NCBI GenBank assembly: GCA_036768485.1
Contig: JAVLUZ010000006.1
Location: forward strand, 1 to 64,000
DNA from: Mermis nigrescens
Taxonomy: Eukaryota > Nematoda > Enoplea > Mermithida > Mermithidae
DNA length: 64,000 nt
Direction: 5' to 3'
The position numbers and the translations under genes are program-made. The notes beneath the pieces were generated by a model that saw only the letters and a program-made list of their open reading frames with translations, was not told where the DNA came from and ran no database searches. Positions within the stretch are counted from its first letter, which is position 1, and the number at the start of each line of letters is the position of its first letter. Below, piece after piece: positions 30,001 through 42,464 of the stretch.

Positions 30001-32149
30001 CAATATGGGATAAAAAAATAAAATACGTCCTGCGGGGTAAACGTCACAGCAAATTTCGTTTATGTACATTAATATTAAGCTAGAGTTTCAGAAGTGTGAA
30101 GTCAAAAATTAGGGGTGTAAAGCATGCTTCTGTCTTGTTTTCCTCTGCCAACTTCTCCGGTTATGAGTCTGGGCATGATATCGAGTAAAAAAACTGTACC
30201 AGGGATCAAATGTGATAAGACACTTAAAAGAATTTGTTTACTTTCGACAGTGGTGAAAAGTGATTCCTATCTAACATTAATCTGATTCAATACATTGTAG
30301 TGAGTTAATTTCTTCATAAAAGTTGATCGCAATATCAGAGTTATGTATCTGACTAAAGTCTGTTTTACACTCGGTGGTTGTGTAAAGTCTACAGTGAAAA
30401 TTAACTTCAGTTCTGGAGCGTTGCAGAAGCTTAATTTCGTAAGAATATTATGTATAACGTGAGAATAACAATTCTGATTGTAAGTATTCTCTATACCCAG
30501 TAGTTGTGTAAAGGTTACACTGTTCAGATATTGTTGAGATCTAAAGTTTACACTACTTATTCATTTTACTCCCCGAGCGTTGCAAATTGTGATTTTTTCA
30601 AAATATTAATTTTAAGTTGAGGATCGCAAATCTGATTATATGTTTTCTTTACGCCCAATAGTTATTTAAAGTTTATATTAAAAATTAACTTTAGTTCAAA
30701 AGCGGCGCAAAAGCTTGAGATTTTCTTCAAAATGTATAAGGTAACGTCATGACGAATCGGACTGTATTTTTTTACCCAGGATTTGTGCGGAGTGTGCATA
30801 CAAAATTAATTTTTTATTTACAGAGCATTGCAGCTTTTTTCAGAATGTTCTGCGTAACGTCAGGATTCTGTACACTCACTGTTTGCATATACTTTACAAT
30901 GAAAAAATTTGATCTGTCAAAGTGAGGTTGGGTTGTCTTGATTGAAAATGATATATTATGCTGATGTTATGATCAATCTTGTTTCCGACGTTCTTGGACT
31001 TCGACATTTGTGGAATGTTACCGTTTGCAATTACTGACTGACTTACTCAAAACTAGCTAATTAAAAGTAGGGCACTAGCAAAGAAAAAAGCGCCGATGGA
31101 ACAAAAAAGACGAATATACTTCAAAGTGCTTATCATTTAGAACATAAAAGGAGGGGACTAGGGAAAAGTTAACAATGTATGACTGTGAAAGTGTAAGAAC
31201 CTACAAATAATGAAAAAGGCATACAATTGAAATATATTCTGCGGCTTCTTCACAAAACATTCTTCACTGGCTCAGAAAAAGAGATTATGTGGAAGATTTA
31301 CTTTTTCATCCTACCTATCAAAGTTCTCTTTCATATAACCAATGTTTAAATAACGGTCAATAATTTTATTAATACTTGTGACGAGCATATCATCCTCTCA
31401 ATTACTGCCTCATAGCACTGCGTTGATTACTTTATTCTAAGAAGAAGCCATTCATCTTATTCCATGCTATTAATTTTAACTTAATGTTGCAACTCCCTTC
31501 TACTGGCCGCAAAATATACTTTGATGTTTTGCGTTTTCTAGCAAAATTCTAATTTTTTTAGCAGATTTTCCCTGTTTTAACTGGCATACATAGGTAGCTT
31601 TCTCTTGTCCCCTCCTTTTACGTCCTTAATAATACATAATTTTAAGTATATTCGTCTTTTTTTGTTTCATCAGAGCATTTTCATTGCTAGTTTATTCATG
31701 TATTTGAACGTGAGTGCAAAAATGCATTTAAAATTAGTACACATTTATCATAAACAATCAAATGATTGTTATGTATAGGTAACTTTTGATTTGTTACTGA
31801 TGTGCCTGAAAAAGTCGAAAAATCGTGCGAATTTACCTTGTTCCAGTTCAGTTGAGTTTGATTCGAGCAAATGTCGTGCTTGCACAACCATGGCATGGAT
31901 AAGCAGTATGTGTACTACTGACATGTTACGATTTATTCAATAATAAAATAATCAAACTTGACTATATATCGGCGGCTAAAGATCTAAATCAAAAAATTCA
32001 GAATTTATATGAATGAATATAAAAAGTTGTACAAATGTTTTAAAATAGTGAATTAAGTATGTTAATCTAAAGTTCGTGGTCAATTTGAGCTCGTTTGCAG
32101 AAATTTATATGTATCGTCTATTTTCGCCTCCATATTTGCTTTATTTTCT

Positions 32150-32500
32150 CAAAAATTTCACTTTTTGATTCTGGGGATCTAGACCCTAATGTTATCCGAC
32201 GTGGATGCCTGATTTTGACCATTAGTACACAGTAGCACCAATCTAAGGGGTCTGGCTGGTCTGGCAGATTCAATTTAGCTCTTTTGTGCTAAAATTGACT
32301 GAACAACTAATATAAATGCTAAAATAGCGTAATACTACGTTAATAAAATGTTTATGTTTAATTTCAAATTCTTCCATGTAAAATTTTTTAATTTTGATCA
32401 ATTTTTGTCCTTTAATAGCAATATTTTCCCTTGAAATTTTTGGCTTTACTATTTTGCGGATTTTCACTCTCTGAACCCTCATCATAACATGTCTGGCCAC
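32150..32500 (+). repeat. Interspersed repeat family B, copy 3 (shared with copy 5)
   Basis: It carries GGATCTAGACCC, GCTAAAATAGCG and GGACCCTCATC-like ends. The same insertion is present at 54610-54960 in the third long unit, so it was inserted before that duplication. Confidence 0.6.
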
Positions 32501-33897
32501 ATGACCATTAACATTCGGCCGCGCACTTTCTCAAAATATAAGCAACGGAATGGGCTTTTTACAGCAATAATTCTCGGTATATAAGCCATCCAACTGTTTT
32601 AAAGCTTAATTACGAATAACATGTAGTGAGATTAAAACCGATTTCCGAAAGGAAACGCATGAGAAATTGCCGGATACAACCTTATAAGGAACAAATATAG
32701 GTCCTCAAACATAATAATTGGAAATAAAAACGAACAAAAGGTGATTTAAAGTCTTGTGATAAACGGCTGCGATTGACTTGACGAGTTAGTTCGATAAATC
32801 AAGACCTCTCTAGTTCATCTAAAGCTAATTTAAAATTATAATTCGACAAAGACATGAATAAGATTTTTACTGTGCTTCGATGAAAAACGGTGATTTAAGA
32901 TTCAATTTTAGTTCAATGCTTTTAATCCGTGTAGAGTCAATAATCTCGCACTGGGAAAGTTTGTTTGGTCAGCATTAAAAATATAACGGCTATACTCGCA
33001 GTAAAATGTGAAGGCTCTATGATCGATATACAGCACTGACGGCAGCTAACACGACGCAATTTAGTGAAATCGGTAAAAGATGTAAAAATATCAATTTTTT
33101 TGAAATAAACGTTCAAACGTTCTAGAAAGAAAATAAGAAACCAAGGATACGAAAGTTTTGCGCCACATAAACATTTACATGATCTGGCGGGGTTTGACCA
33201 TTGGGAAAAGAGCTTTCCTTCATCTGCCATAGATTGATTCCCGCTTTTGTATCTGTTTTGACTTTTTTGAATTTACAGTCTAGAAAGATGGAGCATCGTC
33301 GTTAATGCAGAAAAATGATGGTTTTGATGCGTATCCAACGTTTTTAGGCTAGGAAGGCACTTTACAAAAATTTATTGGTATCACACCCCCATCTTTTGAG
33401 ATTCTTATGTTGTGTATGTCTGTACATCACGTGACATATTTATTCAAGCTATAGCAGTAAATAGGCAGTGATCCTATGGAGAAAAACTTCTTAAAAATAT
33501 AAAAATGTGTATTCGTGGCTGCTGCCGTAGAAAATTTGATGCATTTAATACATGATATTCTTTATTTTCTTGTGTACGAGTACATCGAATGTTTATATTT
33601 ACTCAGAAATTTTCGCCTGATAAAGTCTGGATAAATTATGCTGATAAACCGATCGGTGCAGTCTTTTTTAGCATTCTTTTATTTTTTGGCTAGTTGCATT
33701 TTGAAAATTTCTGTTTTCCCTCTCATACAACTATCGTCTGAATTATTCCAAATATTTTTGTTTAATCTTAAGTGCATTTTCTGATCAATTATTTATTCAT
33801 TGATGCGATTCTAGAGCTCATTATCGTTGATACATTTATCAGAAAATGAAACGAAACGCTACAAGCATGTGATTATGGAGTACGGGCTACGATCATA

Positions 33898-34155
33898 CCT
33901 GGTCAGGGGGGTTTGGGGGAGGGGTTATGCACCCATCCGAGAAATTTAAATACCCCTCCCCAGAAATCAAAAGACCCCACCTTAGATTTCAATTTTTGAA
34001 AATTTTTCTCGTTTTTTCCACAAATTTTTGGTGCCAATGGATAGTGTTCGATGAGAAACATTGAAAAATGGTATTTTTCACCATACCACCACTTTTAAGG
34101 GCATTTTTGATCTTTGAAAAATCTTGCACCCCCCAGAACGGTGCCGCCCACCTAT
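33898..34155 (+). mobile_element. SINE-like repeat family A, copy 3, with 13-bp target duplication
   Basis: The 258-bp insertion is flanked by GGCTACGATCATA on both sides (33885-33897 and 34156-34168). The paralogous place in the third long unit (about 56218-56235) has a single copy of the target and no insertion. This fixes both ends of the family exactly. It contains GAAAAATGGTATTTTTCACC and GCCAATGGATAGTGTT, and encodes no protein. Confidence 0.85.
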
Positions 34156-36060
34156 GGCTACGATCATATATACATAGGTGTGGGCAATTAAGGGAAAGAA
34201 TTCAGTCAGACACCCACGCCCCGAATCCAAATTTCCCGGAAATTCGACAACTTCATCAATAATTTTTTGATATAAAACGATTTTTGCCTTAACAAACCCT
34301 GAGAATTTACTAGTTGTCCATGTACGCTTGCAATCACAAGTATCGAATAATAAAATTCTAAAGAAAATTTTTTATAGTATGGAGACTGATTCTGATAAAT
34401 CAATGGTATACACGTTTACCAAAATATGTCATATCTTGAGGAAGTATACCATTGTATTGTATTAAAACAAATTAGTTTTAATGCTAATGTTTGCATTGTA
34501 TATTATTAAATTTAATAATGGTGTGAAAATGTTTTTGAATTTAAAAAATATGTAGGCATAAGTCGGTTTACACATCAGCTTGAGCTGAATTATTAATCAC
34601 TGCTGACAGGGTTGATAGTTTTTAGCAATTATAAATTATCAGTTCAGTATAAACAAAAGAAATTTTGAAGAAAAATCGTGAAGTTATTTGAAAGTTCCAT
34701 GTTTTTTTTCTCAAAAAACTTATATGTCACTTATGAGAGAACAACAAAGGAAAAAAGGAAGAACAAATTCTTTAAGACGAGTAACCTAATGCAAAGAACG
34801 GGGGCAGTACTCTATGACCACTTAATTTCTCCTTGTACAAAGTGACAACGATTTTTCTTTACGCATGCCCACATAGTACGTATTTAAGAAGGAAGAACAC
34901 TTTAGTTCCCCAGAATTGTTCGAAAAATCCTCATTTATTTTAAATGAGAAATGTAGCTTATCGACAGACGATATTCAAATTCTTATGTATCCGTCCATTC
35001 AGAAACGTACATAATGCAAAGAATACAATGTTTCTATCAATATTAATTAATTTTCGCGCAGATCTCGATGTGCTACACGTGTGAAATATATTGAGTTTTA
35101 GGCGACTAATTAGCTATATCTAGCAGAAATATTTGAAAACATTCAGTCCTCCTTTAATTTTTTCGATAAATTTAAGATTTTCACGTAGCTATTCATTCTC
35201 TCCGGATAAAGATCGTTGCAATTTTTCCTCGCGCTATCAATAAAGAATCACTGTCATTCCTCTCCTACTCTCATAAGTTTGGTTTATCAACAAGAGTAGA
35301 TAAAATTTTTATGAAACTTTATGAAATTTTGTTCTTAGCAACAGCTCGAAACGGATCATTTATTTTTATTAAATGTTGTCATTTACTTAATAACTATTGA
35401 AGCAAGTGGATATAAATACAAGGAAAACTTTAAAAATCGTTAGATAAACAGCCCTGTATTAATGCATGAGATAAATCAGTAGTCATATCATCAGGATATG
35501 CGATAAAAATGATGGCGATAGCATAATTCGAGCGTAAAATCAGGGGACGAAAATTAATGATAATTGTAACATATAGCGGTGTATTTTCAAGCTAATAGAT
35601 TTTAGTCAGATCTGCACGTGAAAGTTGGGGTCTACTTAATTAGATCCTACACGTAAAAAAATCCCGTGGAAAATAAAGCAAATCGCGGCCGGCCAGAGAA
35701 CGAATAAAAATGGTAAGTATACTGCAAAAGTGATTGAAAATTATCTTTAACTTGAATTATTGTAGCTTTTACGATATTTTAGCATTTGAATCAGCAATTT
35801 GGGGCTATTTCAGCTAGAAAAATACCGTAGGATAAAGGGGATGAATTCTTCCCTATAAATTGTTAGAGGAATTTCAAGCTATGAAAGTGTTTAGGTTTTT
35901 GACGTTCCCCAACGTGACAATGCTCAAATTTTTCGCGTTTCGCGTCGTTATTTTAATCAAAATTACCAGTTACTACATACCTATTCGAAGGTTTTTCGAG
36001 ATATAATTATTCGCGAGATTATATTTATTGCATTTCTTATCTTCGAAAAGGTACAAAATT

Positions 36061-36276
36061 GGGATCTAGTATACAATTTACCCACCAACGTTTTTTAGCC
36101 GATCCATAATGTATTGTAATGTGTCATGTGTAATGTATAATGTGTAATATGAACACTTTACACATTACACATTACACACTACACATGACACATTACGCAA
36201 TACACATTACACATAACACATTACATATTGCACACTACACAAAAAACGTTGGTGGGTAAATTATATACTAGATCCC
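36061..36276. mobile_element. Fold-back (MITE-like) element with 6-bp target duplication
   Basis: The 216-bp element has about 40-bp inverted ends (GGGATCTAGTATACAATTTA at the left) and an interior made almost entirely of TGTAATGTG-type units on one side and their inverse on the other. It can therefore fold along nearly its whole length. AAAATT flanks it on both sides (36055-36060 and 36277-36282). No protein is encoded. Confidence 0.85.
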
Positions 36277-36734
36277 AAAATTGAGCAAAACACCAGAAAA
36301 ACGTCCTTTAGGGATTTATTGTTTATGTATGCGTTTTTTGCCGTCTAAACCGCTCATAAATGCTAAAAGTTAAGTTAAACAAAAAGCGCATGTCAATTGC
36401 AGGAATATTCATTTTCTCTTTCGTTTTTGTTTGCAGAGTACAATGATTGAGTGCAAAGACAAAAGTTGTGACATGAAATCAGTTATGCAGACAGTTTGAT
36501 ATTCTGTTTAGGTTATGATTATAAAAAAAGTGAAAGTTTTTAGAATTTTTCCGAAAATGCATCTTTTTCATTGTATAGAGCTTGTAGAGTGACGTTTAAA
36601 AATGCCTTTATTCGCGCCTATCTTATAATGGTTATCTAGATATCCGACTTCAACGTTTGCCATTCCCTTCCATCCGAAATAAAATCCTGGATAAAGGCTG
36701 ACCGCAGCTTTACCTCCCTGCCGGCTGACCGAAA

Positions 36735-36900
36735 TCTATAAAGACGCTAGATTTATCAGAGACTTTCAAAGAGTGTTGCTTTGTTACTAAGATTTATCAA
36801 GACACAATCATTATACCACGCAAAACAAATCCATTCTACTTGGCCCTACATTAGCTTTTCTAGCGAAACTTCTCTCGTTGATACAGTAGATTTAATAGCT
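36735..36900 (+). repeat. Dispersed repeat also present at 58528-58684
   Basis: The two stretches share GACGCTAGATTTATCAGAGA, GTTGCTTTGTTACTAAGATT and GATACAGTAGATTTA in one order. Neither has coding potential. In both cases an unrelated sequence follows immediately after. Confidence 0.75.
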
Positions 36901-38365
36901 GTGGTTAGTCACTGTCTTTTTGACGAATTTTCCTATTTCGGCACGTAGGCAATATAGGTGTATAACGGTTTATGTAGTCCGAAGTTATTTCGTGTTTTAC
37001 GTACCTTATTGCTTTTATGCATTTTATGATGATAACGGGCGTGGCTTTGAATAAAATCGGAAAATAAAATCGAAAACTCTAAGAAACATTTCTGAGAGGT
37101 TCGACAAGATTAGAAAAATTAATTTGCATATGTTTGTCTGAGCAGTCTCTAAAGTTGAATCATTTCTATTAGTTTAACCTATTCATTTCAGAATATTTTC
37201 AATCTATATTTTCTGAGCCATCAACACACATAAAGGTATAGATTCTTGATATCGATCCCTCGCAAAATCTAAAAACCTACGTTTGGACCCACAAAAATAA
37301 AATCTCGAAAATTTCTGGATTAGACAATCGCTCAGCACTAAATTTAGAAAATTCCTGCGTTGTTACGTCACTGTTTGATGCATATCGATAGGGTTTGATA
37401 AAAACGTCGAAAAACAGTTTTTATCCGCGCGAATAATTTTCCAGCTTTCCAGAACTTCTTCTGACCTCTAAAATTATGCCTTAGACCTTCATCAAAATTT
37501 GGTCGCTGCATGATGTCGTCTCTTTTCTTTGTTTTTATATAAACCCCGCTTTATCATAATTATTGATTTCAAATAATTTTGCATCCTGTCGGTGTTCTAA
37601 ATTGAAAATACATGACCTTTCATACAAATGATTAACAATAACTATGTGAAAAATAATTAATTTCCTTTGCAACTGTTAGAATAAGAAACGAGAAACTGTC
37701 GTGTGAAGAAGTAAAATACAAAAGAAAAGAATTTTAATATTTCGTAAAAGTGCTTAAGAATAGCCTTTCGGATACGAATTGAGTACTTTTTTGTATTCCA
37801 CTAGCATTGTTGCAAGGGTTTTACGGCTCAATAAAGTCTAGCAAACTATTCCTCAAATCTACGAATCTGAAAATGATTGATTCAGGTGTGGTGAAAGTGA
37901 TATTAAACGAATAATAGAATGATGGTGTAAGTATCGTAAGAAATTTGAGCGAACTGCAAAACGATATTATCAATCGAACCTTAGAGCTCAGTTTCTGTAT
38001 TCAATTGAACAATTTGTAATTGTCAATCCAGATATATTTTTCAAAAGCATATAAAAAATCCATAGGGCAGGACCTTATTTGTAGGTCCTCCTCCTACATT
38101 CATTGATGATTTTTCGAAATCCCCATGCTACACACATACTTTGCTTAAAGCCCCTATATATGCTCGACGGAGGTAACTTTTTACTTGGAACTTAGAAGAA
38201 AAAACTTGACGACTCGTATTCCTACATGGACAGCAATCAAATTTCGCGGGATCGATCGGACAAAACGCCGAAAATTATATTCTGAGGATCGTCAATTTTT
38301 GAGACAGAGTCACTCAGATTCTCTAGGCAGAGGATCCAGACCAGATATGCAGGTAGCGGAGGGTC
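36901..38365. other. Non-coding stretch
   Basis: No gene or repeat family is recognised here, apart from the overall AT richness. Confidence 0.35.
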
Positions 38366-38369
38366 GGGA

Positions 38370-38530
38370 GCACACATGGGCGTGGGGGTTTAGGGGGTTT
38401 GTGCCCCTTCCGCAGAAGTTGAACCCCCTCACAGATAATTGTTGACCCCCAGAATTCTATATTTAGTAACATTGTTGGCAATTTTACCCATCCTGACCGC
38501 CAACCTTGAATTTTCTTGCTACCCTTATGG
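38370..38530 (+). repeat. Interspersed repeat family C, copy 1
   Basis: A short repeat with GGGCGTGGGGGTTTAGGGGG, CAGAATTCTATATTTAGTAAC and CTTGCTACCCTTATGG. Related copies are at 48745-48900 and 56885-57055. It is adjacent to a family B copy here and at 56885-57270, so C and B may be parts of one larger element. Non-coding. Confidence 0.55.
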
Positions 38531-38770
38531 TCGGCAGTCTAGACCTTCCAGAATGGAAAAATTGAAGATTTTGAGGGGAAAATAAGGCAAAATGGCGAAA
38601 AATGAATGAAACCAAAAATTTTCTTAGTGCTCTAAACTGGCTAGAAACTATGTAATCACATAGTTTTAAGGCTATTTTAGCGCTTAAACCAGGATTTGAG
38701 CTCATTTTGGCCTGAAAATCTCAATTTTTGACCCTGACCGAAACGCTGTGCACCTAAGATCCAGACCCCT
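38530..38770 (-). repeat. Interspersed repeat family B, copy 4
   Basis: Inverse orientation: AGGCTATTTTAGCGCTTAAA and a GTGCACCTAAGATCCAGACC end are seen. It follows a family C copy directly. Confidence 0.6.
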
Positions 38771-39189
38771 ATGCTCATGTGAGCTCGTATTCACGAATGC
38801 TATTATAAATTATTAAGAAGAGCCGAACTACATTGATCTCTTCAGAAATGAAATTTTTTCAGCTTTGAACGATGACGTAGCATGCCTCTGCAACCCTATT
38901 ATTTTACCTTGTACATCGTGGCAACGATATTTCTTTGCCTTACATCATAGGTAGCGCGTTAGCGTGCACCTATAATATACTTGGGTACCCCCAACATATG
39001 TCCCCCCTCACAGCTATAACGGCACACATCTGAGAGGTGCGGTTTTTTTAAAAGGTAGATAATAAATAAAACTTAGTGCCCCCATTTTTTTCTTGTTTAC
39101 ACTCAATACCGAGCGCATCGTGAGTGTGTAAAGTTTACACCAAAAATTCAAATAATTTGTGGAGGGCCAATTTTTTTAAAATGTTCTCC

Positions 39190-40110
39190 CTAATTAGTAG
39201 CTTACGAACCTGGTCTTAAAATTTCTTTACACTGATTGGTTGTTGCACAGGAGTGTAAACTAGACGGTTTTTTTACAGTTTTCATATGGCCAAGCATATC
39301 TAACTCAGTTTTACATTCTATGCAGTCTGATTGGTTTCAAAAGGTAGACGGTTAAAAAATCTAGTGGAGGCTTTTTTTAATTTTTTTAAAGAGTAATATT
39401 TTCGAATTTAGAGGCGGTTTATTGTAAAGAGTCTTGGACAAGAAAATATTTTTTTCCCTGCCATATTCTCCACTTGGTAGACAGAACGTGATAACCACCT
39501 CTTAAATGTGCCTCGTCTTAAGCGCTACACGTCAAAATTTCTTTTATTCCTTTACAATCAATATTGCGTTATTGGTGCAAGTGTAAACTTTACACTGAAA
39601 AATTTTTTCGCCCATAGCGTCGTGGATGATGAATTTTTAAAAAATGGTTACCCTAATTAGTAGGTTACGAATCTGGTCTTATAATTTCTTTACACTCATT
39701 GGTTGTTGCACAGGAGTGTAAATTAGACGGTTTTTTTACTGTTTTCATGTGCAAGAGCATATCTAACTTAGTTTTACATTCTATGCAGTATGATTGGTTT
39801 CAAAAGGTAGACGATAATAAAATCTAGGGGAAACGTTTTTTGTTTTTTTCTCAAAAAGTAATATATTCGAATTTAGCGGCGGTTTATTGTAAAGAGTCTG
39901 AGACAAAAAAATTTTTTTTCGCAGCCATATTCTCCACTTAGTAGAAAGAACGTGGTAACTACCTTAAAAATTTGCCTCGTCTTAAGCGCTACACGTCAAA
40001 ATTTATTTTGTTTCTTTACAATCAATATTGCGTTATTAGTGCAGGTGTAAACTTTACACTGAAAAAATTTTTTCCGCCCAGAGCGTCGTGAGATGATGAA
40101 TTTTTTTTTA
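39190..40110 (+). repeat. Tandem duplication with about 460-bp period
   Basis: Two neighbouring units share ACACTCATTGGTTGTTGCAC, CATATCTAACTTAGTTTTAC, GGCGGTTTATTGTAAAGAGT and CTTAAGCGCTACACGTCAAA at a constant offset of about 460. They belong to the middle of long unit copy 2 and expand the TTTACACTCA-type sub-repeats. Non-coding. Confidence 0.8.
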
Positions 40111-40449
40111 AAAATGTTCTCTGTAAGGTCAGAATAACGAATCTGACCTTCAAACTTTCCTACAATCAATACACAGTACCAGGGGTTTAAACTTTACACT
40201 CTAGTATATGAGTAAAAAAACAGATTTTGTCCAAGATTTCTCTGCCAACTTTTTCCGGTTATGAGTTAAGATAACTTATTTAAATAGAAATAAAGTAACT
40301 CTTAAGGGCTACACGTCAAAGCAAACCGCGTTCAAAAAACGTAATATTGAGTTGTTTATGGGGATGTAAAGTTCGAAATCTGAGGTGTAAAATGGGCGAA
40401 AAAAACAGGTTTTTTCGTATTTGATTGGTAAATCATATCAAATATTTTG

Positions 40450-40905
40450 CGGAACATAAGTTTTGCACATACAAATGTACTACAATCAAAGGGCTACAAA
40501 CTGGCTCAAAACCGAATTTATTTACACTCAATCGGTTCAGATTTTTAAAGTTTACAATGTGGTGGACAGTGAAAATACGTGTTTGTCCATATTTTTGTTC
40601 GCCACCCCTAAAAAGTATTTCATTTTTATCCTATTCGACCTCTCCCGACTTCTTCACTTCATATTTTTGTTCGCCACCCCTTAGAAAGTACTTTATTTTT
40701 ATCCTATTCGACCTCTCCTGACTTCAGAGCAGAGAAAGTGGCGAACAAAAATATGCACAAACACGTATTTTTCACTGTCCACTACATTGTAAACTTTAAA
40801 AATCTGAACCTAACGCCTTATTGAGTGTAAATAAATTCGGTTTGGGCCAGTTTGTAGCCCTTTGATTGTAGTACGTTTGTATGTGCCAAACTTATGTTTG
40901 TAAAC
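40450..40905. repeat. Large hairpin with tandem-repeat loop
   Basis: The arm 40450-40620 is repeated in inverse orientation at 40738-40905 (CACGTATTTTCACTGTCCAC-type sequence in both). The loop consists of two copies of an about 70-bp unit (GACCTCTCCCGACTTC). Reading frames in it are artefacts of the repeats. Confidence 0.8.
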
Positions 40906-41630
40906 TCTACACTAAAAAATTTTTTGGGAAAAAATCGGTTTGGGTTTTTTTTGAAACAGATGAAAAAACCGATTGATTGCCCCAGATGTACATTCTTGTG
41001 CTCCATTTCCATACGCACATACATGACCGTTATGCGCAACGCTTAAGTAAGTCGCCCGGTACCACATTCCCTAAAATTATCATATTTTTCATTCCATTCC
41101 CACACATATTTTCAATCAAAATCCGGATAGGAAAATGGGCACTCGGGCTTAATGCGACATGAGTACGAATTGGTATATGTGTTATCATATCTTACGTGTC
41201 TTAAAAGATCATATGTGTGTATCTCATATTTGGTGCCTGTCTCGTTTGTACATACCTTTACCGTAAGCTTTTGCCCATAGCCTATTGTCGTATTCATAGA
41301 TCCTTTTCATATCTCTTGGTTCGTGTTGTTACGCCTCTTTTTCCGCGTCATTTAAAAGTGCGTGCGAGCGCAGTTTTGACGGCACTTTAAGATTTTACAT
41401 TTTACAATTAGTTTTCGAGCCTGGGAGCCTCTCCGCCAGCTTCCGCGCTGAGCGTATCTTTTTTTTCTTTTCGTTGCCATACGTGAGCAGACTCCGTACG
41501 TGCCTTTTTATCTGCTTGGCTGCAGAACTCGTCTGTTAGTTTTCCTGCGTAGTGTGCATGCTTCTTTTCGCCGTATGCTTTGTTTTTAATCATTCGTGTT
41601 TATGCCAATTGGCATCAGTTGTTGGCTAAA

Positions 41631-42464
41631 GTTAAGAATATGGTACTTTTAAAAAAGGAGCAAAACGAATACGGAATGCCAACATTTTTTTGCCAAACTG
41701 GTATAACATGATAAATTGAAGCGCGGAAAAAAATCTGGAGAAAATCCGAGCCATATTTGCAAAGTTGCAGGCAACTGTCGATTTGAGTGTTGGGTGGCAC
41801 GATTAAACGGCTCGATCCAAGGACCTACACACTTGTCAGAAATAAATAATATGGGCTGAAATTATGGAAGGAGGCGTAGCAATGAAGGAGAAAAAAGAAA
41901 AAAGGCGCGGAGAGCTGTTTGAAATTTTGAAAAAACTTTGAAAAAATTTTCATTTTTTGCATGCTTTTTCGGTTTTACTCGATAAGATATAGGAAAATCT
42001 AAGTTTTTGCTTCTAATATACTTAGGCTTAGGCTTAGTATATCTGAAAAGGTGTTTTAAGCTGCTCAGGTCGAGGTCGCTCCCGCTCAGGTCATTGTATA
42101 GATGCTTAGGTCGATGTATAGGTAGATGCTTAGGTCGATGTATAGATGCATAGGTCGATGTATAGATGCTTAGGTAGAGGTATAGATGCTTGGTCGATGT
42201 ATATATGCTTAATATCGACGTAAATTAGGTATCTACATGTGATACTACATTCAGCTGTTTGAATCTCCAAATACTTAGGTCGAGTAGATGCTTGCGTAGG
42301 TCGAGAAGAGGCTAATTAACGAAACCCATAGCTTTTGTAATATTGATCATAGACGGATGAATATTTTTTCCGCGCTTTCTTTCAACATGGTCTAAGTACT
42401 GAGCAAAAAAATCCACTCTTCTGAAATTTATTTCATAGTATCCTGAAAGTACCATATTCTTAAC
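41631..42464. mobile_element. 834-bp insertion with 19-bp terminal inverted repeats
   Basis: GTTAAGAATATGGTACTTT at 41631-41649 is exactly inverted at 42446-42464. The related sequence near 60130-60210 lacks this segment, confirming an insertion. It holds a minisatellite at about 42065-42215 and no transposase, so it is a non-autonomous DNA element. A target duplication is not clear. Confidence 0.75.
42065..42310 (+). repeat. Minisatellite with unit near ATGCTTAGGTCGATGTATAG
   Basis: Seven or so about 20-24-bp units lie inside the 834-bp insertion, with decayed units up to 42310. Confidence 0.85.

Larger units (their letters stand above)
27060..34560. repeat. Long non-coding unit, copy 1 of 3
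   Basis: The stretch aligns in the same orientation with 48970-56640 almost end to end, for example 27390/49315, 29040/51470, 30300/52700 and 33000/55440. No open gene is conserved between the copies, so it is non-coding. Its middle (about 29100-30900) contains diverged about 170-bp sub-repeats with TTTACACTCA and GTGTAAAGTTTACAC. It starts directly after element 2 ends. Confidence 0.85.

Noticed and set aside
42065..42310. Regular repeats resembling a CRISPR array
   Set aside because: The units follow each other without unique spacers, and the genome is eukaryotic; it is a minisatellite.
42065..42310. TTAGG-like telomeric repeat
   Set aside because: CTTAGGTCGATG units contain TTAGG only once per 20-24 bp; this is not a telomere array.
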